From positions 269,283 through 333,282 of the forward strand of contig NZ_CANLNS010000005.1 in NCBI RefSeq assembly GCF_947492715.1: a DNA stretch of 64,000 bases, in the 5' to 3' direction. Every line of letters begins with the position of its first letter. The stretch's first letter is position 1. The translations under genes and the position numbers were made by a program. Below the pieces are notes generated by a model, which saw only the letters and a program-made list of their open reading frames with translations, was not told the DNA's origin and ran no database searches. The DNA comes from an uncultured Psychroserpens sp. Lineage in GTDB: Bacteria > Bacteroidota > Bacteroidia > Flavobacteriales > Flavobacteriaceae. This document shows positions 42,485 through 51,513 of the stretch, one piece after another.

Positions 42485-43948
42485 ATGATGAAAAATATAA
42501 AAGTAATGTTCCTTTTCTTAATGATTATTGGAAATGGAAAATATGTTAAAGCACAATCTACTCAAGGAAATGATGAAATTAAGCAAAGAATAGATAATTA
42601 TTTAACTGCTGGTGTTTCTAAAGGACTATCTGGAACTGTTTTAGTTTATAAGGAAGGAAAAATCATCCTCAATAAAGGATACGGCTTTGCTGATAAGGAA
42701 AACGAAATTTTAAATACACCAACCACAGTTTTTGATATTGGTTCGGTTTCGAAGCAGTTTACTGCTGCAGCTATTCTAAAGCTGGAGGAGCAAGGGAAGC
42801 TAAAAGTAGGAGATTCATTAAGTGAATTTTTCAAGGATCTTCCAGAAGATAAAAAGAAGATTACAATTCATCAATTGCTAATACATTCAGCAGGAATTAT
42901 TAGAGCGATAGGAAAGAGTGATTTTGACATTATATCAACAGAAGACTATTTCAAAGAACTCTTTTCTACAAAACTAACTCACGAACCTGGAACAAAGCAT
43001 AAATATTCCAATGCTGGTTATAGTATTTTATCGCGAATTATTGAATTAGTATCTGGACAATCTTATGAATCATATATAAATCAATATTTGTTTATGCCAG
43101 CAGGCATGAAACATACAGGTTATTTATTACCTAAATGGAGCGATATGTCTATTGCAAAAGGTTATAGTTATAATGTAATGAACATTGGTACTATGATAGA
43201 GCGTTATAAAAAAGATAATGCTGTTTCTTGGGTTGTAATGGGTAATGGTGGAATCCATTCTACTCAAGAAGACATGTATAAATGGTATCAAGCTTTAACA
43301 TCTAATAATGTGTTATCTAAGGCACTTGTTGAGAAAATGACCAAACCTTATATTCTTGAATTTGAAGGAGAGACGAGTTATTATTCTTATGGATGGGTGG
43401 TTTTCCAATCACCTAGAAATACTAAAATGATAGCTCATGATGGAAGCAATGGGACTTTTTTCTATGATTATAGATGGTTTCCAAAGGAAGATATATTAAT
43501 TATTTATGGAACTAATGCGTTTACTACAAAAATTGGAGGTATTGGATGGTGGGTTGATAAAATGTTATTTGATGAAACATATACGCCAAAACCCATTGAA
43601 CCTGATTTTGTGAGTTCGCTTTTGGAGTATTCGGAAAAATTTAAAGGTTCATTAGCTGAATTAAAATCAAAAATTATCGAACAATTTGGTTCCGAACTTA
43701 CGAAACCGTTCTACTTAAATCGCTTGAGTGGTTTATACTCAAGGAACTATATGTTTGATAATGCAATATTGTTTGCAGAACTAAATATAGAATTATTTCC
43801 AAACGATAGTAATCTATGGGATAGTTTGGGACAGGTTTATTATAATAAAGGAAATATTAAAAAGGCATTAGTTGCTTTCAGAGAAGCTGTAGCTCTTGAT
43901 GCAAACAATTCTTATGCTCAAGAAATGATAAAGAAACTCACAAATTAA
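42485..43948 (+). CDS. Secreted serine hydrolase (beta-lactamase/class C fold) with TPR tail
   Basis: The frame opens with a TTG at 42467, but the ATG at 42485 (MMKNIKVM) gives a clean signal peptide ending KAQ. 487 residues. Motif SVSK (Ser87, Lys90), the Tyr of KYSNAGY (Tyr174) and a distal HDGSNG form the class C active site. The last about 60 residues are a TPR pair (FPNDSNLWDSLGQVYYNKGNIKKALVAFREAVAL). Likely a periplasmic peptidase or esterase. First of three plus-strand genes, the next starting 2 bp later. Confidence 0.9.
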   Translation: MMKNIKVMFLFLMIIGNGKYVKAQSTQGNDEIKQRIDNYLTAGVSKGLSGTVLVYKEGKIILNKGYGFADKENEILNTPTTVFDIGSVSKQFTAAAILKLEEQGKLKVGDSLSEFFKDLPEDKKKITIHQLLIHSAGIIRAIGKSDFDIISTEDYFKELFSTKLTHEPGTKHKYSNAGYSILSRIIELVSGQSYESYINQYLFMPAGMKHTGYLLPKWSDMSIAKGYSYNVMNIGTMIERYKKDNAVSWVVMGNGGIHSTQEDMYKWYQALTSNNVLSKALVEKMTKPYILEFEGETSYYSYGWVVFQSPRNTKMIAHDGSNGTFFYDYRWFPKEDILIIYGTNAFTTKIGGIGWWVDKMLFDETYTPKPIEPDFVSSLLEYSEKFKGSLAELKSKIIEQFGSELTKPFYLNRLSGLYSRNYMFDNAILFAELNIELFPNDSNLWDSLGQVYYNKGNIKKALVAFREAVALDANNSYAQEMIKKLTN

Positions 43949-43949
43949 A

Positions 43950-44669
43950 ATGAAAGTTGGTTCAAAATCGTATTTAAAACTTACAGGCCTTATCTATTTA
44001 CTTATTGCAATAACTGGAGGTTTTAGTATTGCTTATATGCCAAACGAGATTTTTGTTTCTGGTGATGGAATGATGACGACTCAAAATATTATTGACAATA
44101 TAGATTTGTTTCGTTTAGGAATAGTAGGTGATATTTTTGTTTTAATATTTGAAATAATACTGACAGTACTGCTTTATAGATTATTTAAGGTTGTGAGTAG
44201 CACAATTGCCATGGTTGCAACTTTCGCAAGATTCGCGATGAGTATAATTATGGGAATAAACCTTGTTAATTATTTAGTTCCTTTATTAATTCTTGAAAAA
44301 ACAGACTATTTAAATGGATTGCAAGCTAACGAGATTGATTCAATAATTCTTCTTTTTATGGAAGCACATAAATTTGGAGAATATATTTGGCAATTATTCT
44401 TTGCACTTCATTTGATAGCACTTGGCTATTTAATATTCAAGTCTAAGTATTTTCCTTGCTTTTTAGGGATATTAATGATGGTTGGAAGTATAGGCTATGC
44501 TAGTGATAGTATGATAAAATTATTGCTAATTAGCAATGAGATGGTTTCTATTGCAAATATAGTATTACTAGTGATAGCTGTTTTTGGAGAATTAGCCTTT
44601 ACATTCTGGCTTTTGATTAAAAAGATAAATTTTAGAAATCCGAATATCAATCAAATAAAAACAACATAA
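43950..44669 (+). CDS. DUF4386 membrane protein
   Basis: 239 residues with about six spans. DUF4386 text includes LTGLIYLLIAITGGFSIAYMP, DLFRLGIVGDIFVLIFEIIL and AHKFGEYIWQLFFALHLIALGYLIFKS. Inner-membrane protein of unknown role. It sits 1 bp after the serine hydrolase stop, so translation is probably coupled. Confidence 0.85.
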   Translation: MKVGSKSYLKLTGLIYLLIAITGGFSIAYMPNEIFVSGDGMMTTQNIIDNIDLFRLGIVGDIFVLIFEIILTVLLYRLFKVVSSTIAMVATFARFAMSIIMGINLVNYLVPLLILEKTDYLNGLQANEIDSIILLFMEAHKFGEYIWQLFFALHLIALGYLIFKSKYFPCFLGILMMVGSIGYASDSMIKLLLISNEMVSIANIVLLVIAVFGELAFTFWLLIKKINFRNPNINQIKTT

Positions 44670-44680
44670 GGTAACAAATT

Positions 44681-45658
44681 ATGAATAGTAAAATACTAAC
44701 TTATATTACAATAGCATGTATTGGATTTATCAATTGTATACATGCACAAAAAAAATCATTAGAGATAATAAAAATTGATGAAGGCTCAGGCTCTTTCTTC
44801 ATTAAAGGAGGTAAGGGACATGAGAATGATACTATTACTGTGTATTATCATAAGCCAAAAAATTTAACGCCTAAATCAAAAATTTTGATGGTTATTCCTG
44901 GAGCAGGAAGAAATGGAGATGATTATCGCGATTCTTGGATAGAAGCTTCAGAAAAGTATAATATACTGATACTTTCTCCATCCTATCCCGAAAAACAATA
45001 TGCTTATGAAGGGTATCATTTAGGAGGTTTGGTCGAGAATTTAGGGAGTAGAAAGGGGATTACTTTTAAAAAGAATTCCAATCAAGTTTTTATGGATGAG
45101 GATATCGTAAAATTTAAGCCAAATACAGATGCAAGTCTATGGATTTATCCTGATTTTGATCGAATTTTTATGATTGCCAAAAAATCAATAAAATCTAAGC
45201 AAAAAAAATATGATATGTTTGGACATTCTGCTGGTGGACAAATTTTGCATCGATTTGCTTTGATTCATCCTAATTCTAAAGCAAATCGTATTCTTGCTTC
45301 GAATGCTGGGTCATATACACTTTCTAGCATGAATACTACCCTTCCTTATGGAATAAAAAATTCGGGTATTACAAAGAGAGATTTAAAAAAATCTTTCAAA
45401 AAAAAATTAGTAGTTTTTCTTGGTGAATTGGACAATGAAGGTGAAAAAGGAGGCAAGATTTTAAGGTCAAAAACTACAGATAAGCAAGGTACACATAGAT
45501 TAGCAAGAGGAGCTTTTTTTTATAACGACAGTAAAGAAATGGCAACAATATTAAATGCGAAATTCAATTGGAAACTAGTAATTGTTGCTGGTGTGGGGCA
45601 CAATCAGAGAGAAATGGCTAAAGCTGCTGCTATCTATTTATACGATGCTAAACAGTGA
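44681..45658 (+). CDS. Secreted alpha/beta hydrolase
   Basis: 325 residues with a signal peptide (ITIACIGFINCIHAQ). Alpha/beta hydrolase layout: MVIPGAGRNGDDYRDSW, the nucleophile elbow FGHSAGGQI (Ser in GHSAG), and a C-terminal VVIAGVGHNQREM-type His (here IVAGVGHNQ). LVVFLGELDNEGEKGG probably supplies the acid. Likely an esterase or depolymerase-like enzyme in the envelope. Last gene of the plus-strand trio. Confidence 0.85.
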   Translation: MNSKILTYITIACIGFINCIHAQKKSLEIIKIDEGSGSFFIKGGKGHENDTITVYYHKPKNLTPKSKILMVIPGAGRNGDDYRDSWIEASEKYNILILSPSYPEKQYAYEGYHLGGLVENLGSRKGITFKKNSNQVFMDEDIVKFKPNTDASLWIYPDFDRIFMIAKKSIKSKQKKYDMFGHSAGGQILHRFALIHPNSKANRILASNAGSYTLSSMNTTLPYGIKNSGITKRDLKKSFKKKLVVFLGELDNEGEKGGKILRSKTTDKQGTHRLARGAFFYNDSKEMATILNAKFNWKLVIVAGVGHNQREMAKAAAIYLYDAKQ

Positions 45659-45667
45659 TAATGACGT

Positions 45668-46249
45668 CTATTCTTTCTTAGATAGAATTCTTTTTCTAAG
45701 TCTACTTAATGACTCGGGTTTTATACCAAGAAAACTAGCAATTTGATGTTGAGGAACTCGATTAAGTAATTTGGGTCTGTTTTTTATTAAATTAATATAT
45801 CGTTCTTCAGGAGAAGATGTAATAAAAAATGAAAGCTCTTCTTGAGCTTTACCAGCATTTTTTTCCATTTCTGAACGAATTATGGGTTCTAGTTTCGGGA
45901 ATTTTGAAATCATTTCTATCTCCTTTTCTTTAGTTCCAACTGTTAATGAACAATCTTCAACACAAACTAAATAATGCTTAGATGGAATTTCATTTACGTA
46001 ACTTGAAAATGAAGCTACAGCTTCACCTTCAATAAAGAATGCTGTTGTTTTCTCATCTCCATTAATTATGTAATACTGTCGAATACATCCTTTTAAAACG
46101 GAATAACATTCTTTCGAAACTTGTCCTTCTTTAAGTAAGATTGTTCCTTTTTTAAAAGTACGTACTACGATGTTCTCAGAAATAGCTTTTATTTCCTGTT
46201 CATTAAGTGAAGGAAATTCTGAAAAAAGATTAAGTAATTCATCATCCAT
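45668..46249 (-). CDS. Crp/Fnr-family regulator
   Basis: 193 residues. A cyclic-nucleotide-binding-like domain (about 15-115: VRTFKKGTILLKEGQVSKECYSVLKGCIRQYYI, EAVASFSSYVNEIPSKHYLVCVED) and a C-terminal HTH (VPQHQIASFLGIKPESLSRLRKRI). No FeS cysteine set of Fnr is seen. It is convergent with the hydrolase trio inside the same large cassette and may regulate it. Confidence 0.9.
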   Translation of the reverse strand: MDDELLNLFSEFPSLNEQEIKAISENIVVRTFKKGTILLKEGQVSKECYSVLKGCIRQYYIINGDEKTTAFFIEGEAVASFSSYVNEIPSKHYLVCVEDCSLTVGTKEKEIEMISKFPKLEPIIRSEMEKNAGKAQEELSFFITSSPEERYINLIKNRPKLLNRVPQHQIASFLGIKPESLSRLRKRILSKKE

Positions 46250-46286
46250 AGTTATTGCTTATTATTCGGTTTTACAAATGTTGTAC

Positions 46287-46498
46287 AACGTGTTCGTGTA
46301 TGGTTTACCTTCGGTGATTATTTTCCCTAGTTCGTTTTTGCTGGCGTCATTTTTTCAAAATGTCGAGCAAAAATCTACTAGCTTTAATAGTTGATCGCGT
46401 TGGCTAGGTCTAAATTAGTAAAAGAAAACGAACCAGAGGAAAATCCGCTAGGATTTTCCGAGTACACACAGAACGAGTAATTAACTATACACGTTGTT
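46287..46498 (-). repeat. attC-like array repeat, long type B
   Basis: Left TTGTACAACGTGTTCGTG. Type B hairpin insert. Core GGTCTAAATTAGTAAAAG (TAATTTAG, minus). Centre AAATCCGCTAGGATTTTCC. Right CTATACACGTTGTTGTACAC. Nearly identical to sites at 52083, 53523 and 55259. Confidence 0.78.
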
Positions 46499-47105
46499 GT
46501 ACACAGTTTTTTAATTTATTTTCAATGATTTTTATTTGAAATTCTAAGTTGTCAATTTCGTTAACATAACTTTTAATTATTTTTAATTCAATTTTTGCCT
46601 TTTCACACTCGCCCTTACTAATTAAACTGAATGATTTATGAATTCTTGCTCCAATTTCCTCATATTTATTTCGGGTGTTTTTTAGAACGAAATCCGCAAT
46701 TTCAATTCCTTTTTGATATTCTCCAATATTAAAGTATTCCAAACTTAAATTTGTTCCAGCTGATAAATAAGTTGAATCAGAAATTGTTAGTGCTTGTTGA
46801 TAATATAAAATTGAGTTATCATGATTTTTTAAGTGACTATTAACTAGTCCTAAATTACTTAGTATTGTCGCATTATCTGGTTCAATTTCAAGAGCTTCCA
46901 AGAGTATTTTATTAGCTTTTTCACTGAACCCTTTTTTACCATAATTAACTGCTTCGTCATTTAAGGCTTCAGCTTTTTCAAATTTGAATTCTTTATTTGT
47001 AATAACAATCTGTTCGGTATTATTTAAATCAGTTTTAGGTAATGAGGAATCTTTGCATGATAAAATTGATAATGCAATTAAGATGTAAAAGAAGTTACGA
47101 TTCAT
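46485..47105 (-). CDS. TPR lipoprotein ending inside the repeat
   Basis: 206 residues with a lipobox (LSILSC). Three tetratricopeptide-like units: ALNDEAVNYGKKGFSEKANKILLEALEIEP, ILSNLGLVNSHLKNHDNSILYYQQAL, LSLEYFNIGEYQKGIEIADFVLKN. The last residues, VQQRV, and the TAG stop are read from the neighbouring attC-like repeat, as also happens at 51500. Function unknown. Cassette ends GTTGTACAC and GTGTACAAC are exactly complementary. Confidence 0.8.
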   Translation of the reverse strand: MNRNFFYILIALSILSCKDSSLPKTDLNNTEQIVITNKEFKFEKAEALNDEAVNYGKKGFSEKANKILLEALEIEPDNATILSNLGLVNSHLKNHDNSILYYQQALTISDSTYLSAGTNLSLEYFNIGEYQKGIEIADFVLKNTRNKYEEIGARIHKSFSLISKGECEKAKIELKIIKSYVNEIDNLEFQIKIIENKLKNCVQQRV

Positions 47106-47139
47106 ATAGTTTTAGTTACGATTTTGGAAATTGTGTACA

Positions 47140-47261
47140 ACGTGTTTGTGTATGAGTAGTAGCGAATTTATTTGCGATACTTTTCGGAAAGTAAATTACA
47201 AAATAAAAAAGAATAGCGACTTGAATATAAACTCAAATCGCTATAACTTATACACGTTGTT
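47140..47261 (-). repeat. attC-like array repeat, type F
   Basis: Left GTGTACAACGTGTTTGTG. The centre has GAATAGCGACTTGAA and TCAAATCGCTATAACTT as an imperfect stem, like the site at 24271. The TAnnTTAG core is absent. Right TTATACACGTTGTTGGCT. Its left and right outer ends are not complementary to each other, but each pairs across its gene. Confidence 0.75.
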
Positions 47262-47279
47262 GGCTCTTGTTATTATTAT

Positions 47280-48470
47280 TTAGTTAGATTTATTTTTAAA
47301 TAATTTTTCAGCCTTTCTGTAATACATAGAAGCTTTTTTATTATTCAGAAGTGATTTATAATTATCTCCTAATCCTATGAGTGGTAATTCTGAATTAGGA
47401 TATTTATCTGCTAGGAGACTAAATATCTCTATGGACTTATCGTATTGTTTATTTTCTAAATAGTAGTCTGCAATTAAACAAGAACGATTTATTCTTATTC
47501 TTTCAAGAAACCCTGTTTCTTTAAACTCATTTATAAATATGTCAAATTGATTATAGTCTTTTGCTCTTATCGCGTTTCTTGTTAAACTGAACATTGTCCA
47601 ATCGGAAAGGTTACTTGAAAACCCATAATCTAAAGCTCTTTTTTTGTAATACTCATTAACATAATTTAGTCCGCCTGCTTTTGTAAATTCTTCAAGACTA
47701 TTGAATTGTAATTCTGGATAGTAGCCATAAAACTTTTTTAAACCGAAATAAATAGTTGAATAAGGTGTAGAAAGATGCTCTTCATTTTCTAATTCTTTAT
47801 AATTCCAATTCAGTGTTTTAGGAGCTTTCAATTTTAGCAAACTATCCAATTTTTTGGTTCCAATATTAACTTGGTTTTCATATGGACTTACTGAAAAATA
47901 TAACATGTTGTTAATTCTCGGATTATTTGAAAGAAAATTATCTAGTTCTTCAATTTTATTGTCCAAAGGAAAAGGGCTGGCGGCAAGATAAGCATCAAAA
48001 AGATCTGGTTTATCCATCATTGTCTGAACTACAAAACTTCCACCATATTCCCAACCAAATAATATACGTTTATCAGAAGTTCGATAGCTATTGTCAATAT
48101 AAGAAATGACTTCTTCTTCGATAAATTTTAAGAATCTTTTTTCTATATCAATAAAATGCCCAAATCTATCAGGATATTTGTTTGTAATTCCTACAATAAT
48201 AAATTCTGGCGTCAGTTGAAAATGAGTATTAGATTTTAAAAGGCTTACTCCAAAAGGAAATAACCTTTGACCATCTAAGATGTATAATACTGGGTACTTT
48301 TTATCTGTTGTTTTATAACTTTCAGGGACAAATACTTGAATTTGTCGATCTTCATTTAAACTTTTTGAATGAATTGTATAATTAACCCCTAAATTATTTA
48401 CTGTTTGTGCATATATATTTGTGCAGAAATAGCATATAGAAAAAAATATACATAGTTTTTTTATTGTCAT
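47280..48470 (-). CDS. Esterase-D-fold protein lacking the Ser nucleophile, with TPR tail
   Basis: 396 residues, secreted (IYAQ at the signal end). The N-terminal two thirds follow the putative-esterase family (YPVLYILDGQRLFPFG, FIIVGITNKYPDRFGH, FIEEEVISYIDNSYRT). The nucleophile elbow reads FGWEYGGSF, with Glu141 where GxSxG needs Ser. The C-terminal 120 residues are TPR-like (YDKSIEIFSLLADKYPNSEL, KASMYYRKAEKLFKN). Probably a non-catalytic binding protein. Ends GTTGGCTC and AGTGCCAAC are complementary. Confidence 0.82.
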   Translation of the reverse strand: MTIKKLCIFFSICYFCTNIYAQTVNNLGVNYTIHSKSLNEDRQIQVFVPESYKTTDKKYPVLYILDGQRLFPFGVSLLKSNTHFQLTPEFIIVGITNKYPDRFGHFIDIEKRFLKFIEEEVISYIDNSYRTSDKRILFGWEYGGSFVVQTMMDKPDLFDAYLAASPFPLDNKIEELDNFLSNNPRINNMLYFSVSPYENQVNIGTKKLDSLLKLKAPKTLNWNYKELENEEHLSTPYSTIYFGLKKFYGYYPELQFNSLEEFTKAGGLNYVNEYYKKRALDYGFSSNLSDWTMFSLTRNAIRAKDYNQFDIFINEFKETGFLERIRINRSCLIADYYLENKQYDKSIEIFSLLADKYPNSELPLIGLGDNYKSLLNNKKASMYYRKAEKLFKNKSN

Positions 48471-48576
48471 TTCAACTAGGCTTTAAATTAAATTCAAATC
48501 TATGTCATTTAGTAAGCACAAGTAGTTAAATTATTAATAAAATTGTCGTAGTAAGTATGAATTTATAATAAGTGCC

Positions 48577-48699
48577 AACGTGTTCGTGTATGGTTGGTTG
48601 CGGATAAATCCGCGAGGATTTTCCGCTGTATTGATTTTGATTAAAGGTAGGAATTTTTCTTTTGCTTAACCAACAGAGCAATTAAATATACACGTTGTT
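48577..48699 (-). repeat. attC-like array repeat, type E
   Basis: Left AGTGCCAACGTGTTCGTG. GGATAAATCCGCGAGGATTT and GATTAAAGGTAGGAATTTTTC centre. Right AATATACACGTTGTTGGCC. Shares the AGGAATTTTTC block with 32583. Confidence 0.72.
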
Positions 48700-48707
48700 G
48701 GCCATAG

Positions 48708-49385
48708 TTATTTTTGATTTGCTTTAATAAATTCAGACATAATTAAATCGTTATTCAGTCGAGCATTTTTAATAGATTCTATTCCATTAAAATCAAGATA
48801 GTAACCTCCATAAACAAGGTGGTTTTTGATATTAATTAAATTATATACATAAACTACTATGTAATTATGGTCGTCTGAATATGGTTTTATTAATTTAATT
48901 GCAGAATATATTTTTGGGTTTTTGCTATATTCTTGAAGTAAATATGGTTTGTCAGCAGTAATAAATGTTGAGTCAGAATATGTTTTATTAATGGCATCTT
49001 TAACTTCAATTTCCTCTACTGATGCTTTATTGATTTGAATGTCAAAAATTTTTTTTAAATCAGCATCCTTGATTTTTCGTTTTTGCTCTTCGTCTCTTAT
49101 AAATAACAAAGAATAATCAGTAAAATCAATGGAATCTATACTGTCTTTTTTTTTTGCTGTTTCATTATTTAAATAGACACCAATAATTGTTGTTCCATCG
49201 TTTGAGCTTTCTTCAAATCGATTTTTAACTAGCTCGTCAGAATAAAGTTCATTCCAGTTACTTAATACAGGTAATTCGATTTGAATTCTTTCCGTTTCAT
49301 TTAATTCCGTTGTAATATTCGAATTTGTACTAGTGTCTTTGCAACTTATTACTCCTATAAATAAAATTATGATGGCTTTTTTCAA
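48708..49385 (-). CDS. Hypothetical lipoprotein
   Basis: 225 residues with a lipobox (FIGVISC). The mature protein mixes strands and charged helices (DYSLLFIRDEEQKRKIKDADLKKIFDI) and a C-terminal strand pair (YIVVYVYNLINIKNHLVYGGYYLDF). No family recognised. Complementary ends GTTGGCCATAG and ATTATGGCTAAC extend for about ten bases. Confidence 0.5.
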   Translation of the reverse strand: MKKAIIILFIGVISCKDTSTNSNITTELNETERIQIELPVLSNWNELYSDELVKNRFEESSNDGTTIIGVYLNNETAKKKDSIDSIDFTDYSLLFIRDEEQKRKIKDADLKKIFDIQINKASVEEIEVKDAINKTYSDSTFITADKPYLLQEYSKNPKIYSAIKLIKPYSDDHNYIVVYVYNLINIKNHLVYGGYYLDFNGIESIKNARLNNDLIMSEFIKANQK

Positions 49386-49406
49386 TTGTCTGGTTTAATT
49401 ATGGCT

Positions 49407-49529
49407 AACGTGTAAGTGTATGGTTTGTTGTGTTGGTTTAGCACGTAATTTAGCAAATAAAACCGAATAGAAAATCCGCGAGGATTTTCGTAAGTAGGCT
49501 AGAACTTGCAATAAATTATATGCGGTGTT
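49407..49529 (-). repeat. attC-like array repeat, type C
   Basis: Left TATGGCTAACGTGTAAGTG. Core CACGTAATTTAGCAAATA (TAAATTAC, minus). Centre AAATCCGCGAGGATTTTCG. Right ATTATATGCGGTGTTACCC, slightly worn. Confidence 0.7.
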
Positions 49530-50064
49530 ACCCAGCGTTTTTTGTCATTTCGTTTATTCTATTTTCCGCTTCTGTTTTTAAAATTCCGTTGTAATAATCT
49601 CTAACAAATGGATGGTCAAAATCTTCGTGTGGAAAAATTTCAGGTCTATCATTTTCATTTTTTGTCATTACATCGCAAGGAATAGAAGACGTAGCTCCAT
49701 ATTCTGGAATATTGCTACATAACCAACCAAAATATCCAGTTTCGTGATTTGGATTATTGTAATTTTCTTTATAATCTAAATAACTTTTTTCACTTAATGA
49801 TACCCAAAGTCCGTATTCCAAAGTTTCACAAGCGTCTTTTACTTTTTGAGTAAGCGTTACTCTTATAAAGCGGTCAATTTGGTCTTCGTAATGAATTTCG
49901 CAAAAGTCCGATTCTAATTTTCCAAGTTCAGTTTTTTCTTTATCGGACAGAAAGTCGTAATTCGCAGGTGATTTAAACGCTAAAGCAGGCCATTCCGAAT
50001 GAACATTTCCACATTCTGAGCATTTAAATTCCTTTGATTTATTTTTCTTTCTTTTCCAGAACAT
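49528..50064 (-). CDS. DUF2199 family protein
   Basis: 178 residues. FKCSECGNVHSEWPALAFKSP (CxxC at about 15-18) then CEIHYEDQIDRFIRVTLTQKV, YGLWVSLSEKSYLDY and YFGWLCSNIPEY are the DUF2199 pattern. Cytoplasmic and small. Its TAA stop is formed by the variable GTTA end of the repeat. It starts one base into the end of the upstream membrane-protein gene, so the two form one cassette. Confidence 0.82.
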   Translation of the reverse strand: MFWKRKKNKSKEFKCSECGNVHSEWPALAFKSPANYDFLSDKEKTELGKLESDFCEIHYEDQIDRFIRVTLTQKVKDACETLEYGLWVSLSEKSYLDYKENYNNPNHETGYFGWLCSNIPEYGATSSIPCDVMTKNENDRPEIFPHEDFDHPFVRDYYNGILKTEAENRINEMTKNAG

Positions 50065-50378
50065 TATTCAAGAGTTTGATTCATTGCGATTATCATCATT
50101 ATTCCAATATATAAAAATGGAATTGCACTTAAAAAAATCCAAATCAGATTATTTTTCAAGTCAGATTTATGTTTTGAAAATAAAACAATAGTATTAATAA
50201 AAGAGAGAAACACAGCTCCATAAAATGCAAGTAGTAAAGTTGGTGCTCCATACCTATAAATCCAAGTTCCTCTATATTCTTTAACTATTTGTGCTAATAA
50301 CATTGTAATCAAACAAAATCCGATGATAAGAATACCACTATTTTTAGTCCAATTAATATTTCGTAGTTTAATGTTCAA
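50064..50378 (-). CDS. Small multi-pass membrane protein
   Basis: 104 residues with three hydrophobic spans (about 13-30, 42-66, 78-98). No signature. Overlaps the DUF2199 start by one base. Both genes share a cassette whose ends (GTTACCCAGCG, TTGACTAAC) are only partly complementary. Confidence 0.5.
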   Translation of the reverse strand: MNIKLRNINWTKNSGILIIGFCLITMLLAQIVKEYRGTWIYRYGAPTLLLAFYGAVFLSFINTIVLFSKHKSDLKNNLIWIFLSAIPFLYIGIMMIIAMNQTLE

Positions 50379-50398
50379 TGTTTTGTTAAGTGTTGACT

Positions 50399-50523
50399 AA
50401 CGTGTTCGTGTATGATTAGTTGCGTTGGCTAGGTCTAAGATAGTAAAAGGTAATGAACCATTAGGGAAATCGGCAGGATTTTCCGAGTACAAGCTGAACA
50501 AATAATTAACTATACACGTTGTT
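50399..50523 (-). repeat. attC-like array repeat, type A
   Basis: Left TTGACTAACGTGTTCGTG. Core GGTCTAAGATAGTAAAAGG (TATCTTAG, minus). Centre AAATCGGCAGGATTTTCC. Right CTATACACGTTGTTACCC. Confidence 0.74.
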
Positions 50524-50531
50524 ACCCAACG

Positions 50532-50795
50532 TTATTTATTCGGCCAGCATAAATATACAAATCCAGCAATTAATACTAATTCTATTAGATTTAGGGTCAA
50601 TTTATTTTTAATTGTTTTGAATAATAAATAATCAATTAGAATTCCGAAAAAACCAGTAATAATTGTTACTGTTGCTGCAATAGTACCATTACCATCTGGA
50701 TCTTTTAAACTTTCCTTGTCAAAAATATAAATCAATGGAAATATTATTATGAGCAAAATCGAAAATATCAGTAGTGCTGTTATCCGTTTTTTCAT
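50532..50795 (-). CDS. Small membrane protein
   Basis: 87 residues with three hydrophobic spans (6-25, 37-57, 66-84), for example LIFSILLIIIFPLIYIF and IELVLIAGFVYLCW. No family recognised. Shares a cassette with the gene at 50843, with no repeat between them. Confidence 0.5.
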   Translation of the reverse strand: MKKRITALLIFSILLIIIFPLIYIFDKESLKDPDGNGTIAATVTIITGFFGILIDYLLFKTIKNKLTLNLIELVLIAGFVYLCWPNK

Positions 50796-50842
50796 AAAAA
50801 GTTTAAAGTGTTTAATTGTTGAAGTACTTTTAAAATATCAAA

Positions 50843-51378
50843 TTAATCAACATTTTTATTCCGCAATTTAATTTTTCCTTCTTGTTTATATTTCCAAATC
50901 TTAAATCGAATTTTACCTAGAAAACTATTCCATTCGTAACGAATTCCACCCAATTCCCAATTAACATCAAATTTGTTTGTGTCATTTCTTCGATAATTTG
51001 GAAGTCCAATTTTACAATGCAGCATTGGGTCATTATTTTTTACAGTTTCATAAAAGTCAGATTCTAGAGATGATTTCGGATAATATTGAATTTCAATTAT
51101 TGTCTTGTCCTTTTTGCTTTTATATATGTGCAAGTTTATATCGTACAGATTTTCATAAAACGCTTTTAATTCAGTCGTTATTTTTCCGAGTGATTTAGGT
51201 ATCTTTTTATCATTTGCCTTTTTTCGTTCAGTTCGATTCGGTTCACCATTTTTGATTTCCGAAATAATGTAACTCGTATTATCTGAAATTTTATTCCAAC
51301 AAGAATTTCTTGCCATTTCTAATAGAGAAGAAGTGGCTTCTTTTAAATTCTGTTCGAGGTTATTTTTAGTGACAGTTT
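50843..51378 (-). CDS. Hypothetical protein with start unclear (frame runs into the repeat)
   Basis: The open frame extends to 51463 through the whole left arm of the repeat. The part beyond HLKTVTKNN is therefore probably not native. I suggest a TTG start near 51378 or the ATG at 51316 (MARNSCW); the longer option is given. The body is charged (RTERKKANDKKIPKSLGKITTEL) with a strand-rich end (IEIQYYPKSSLES, WELGGIRYEWNSFLGKIRFKIW). No family recognised. Confidence 0.45.
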
Positions 51379-51391
51379 TCAAATGTTGACT

Positions 51392-51513
51392 AACGTGTTC
51401 GTGTATGATTTCGTTGCGATTGGTACTAAGATATGAAATAGGAGAGAAACCATTGTTCAGCAACTAGGAAATTCCGAATAGGAATTTCAGAGCAATGAAC
51501 TATACACGTTGTT
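51392..51513 (-). repeat. attC-like array repeat, type D
   Basis: Left GTTGACTAACGTGTTCGTG. Inner TTTCGTTGCGATTGG. GTACTAAGATATGAAATAGG core (TATCTTAG, minus). Centre GGAAATTCCGAATAGGAATT. Right CTATACACGTTGTTGTAAAA. Confidence 0.74.
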
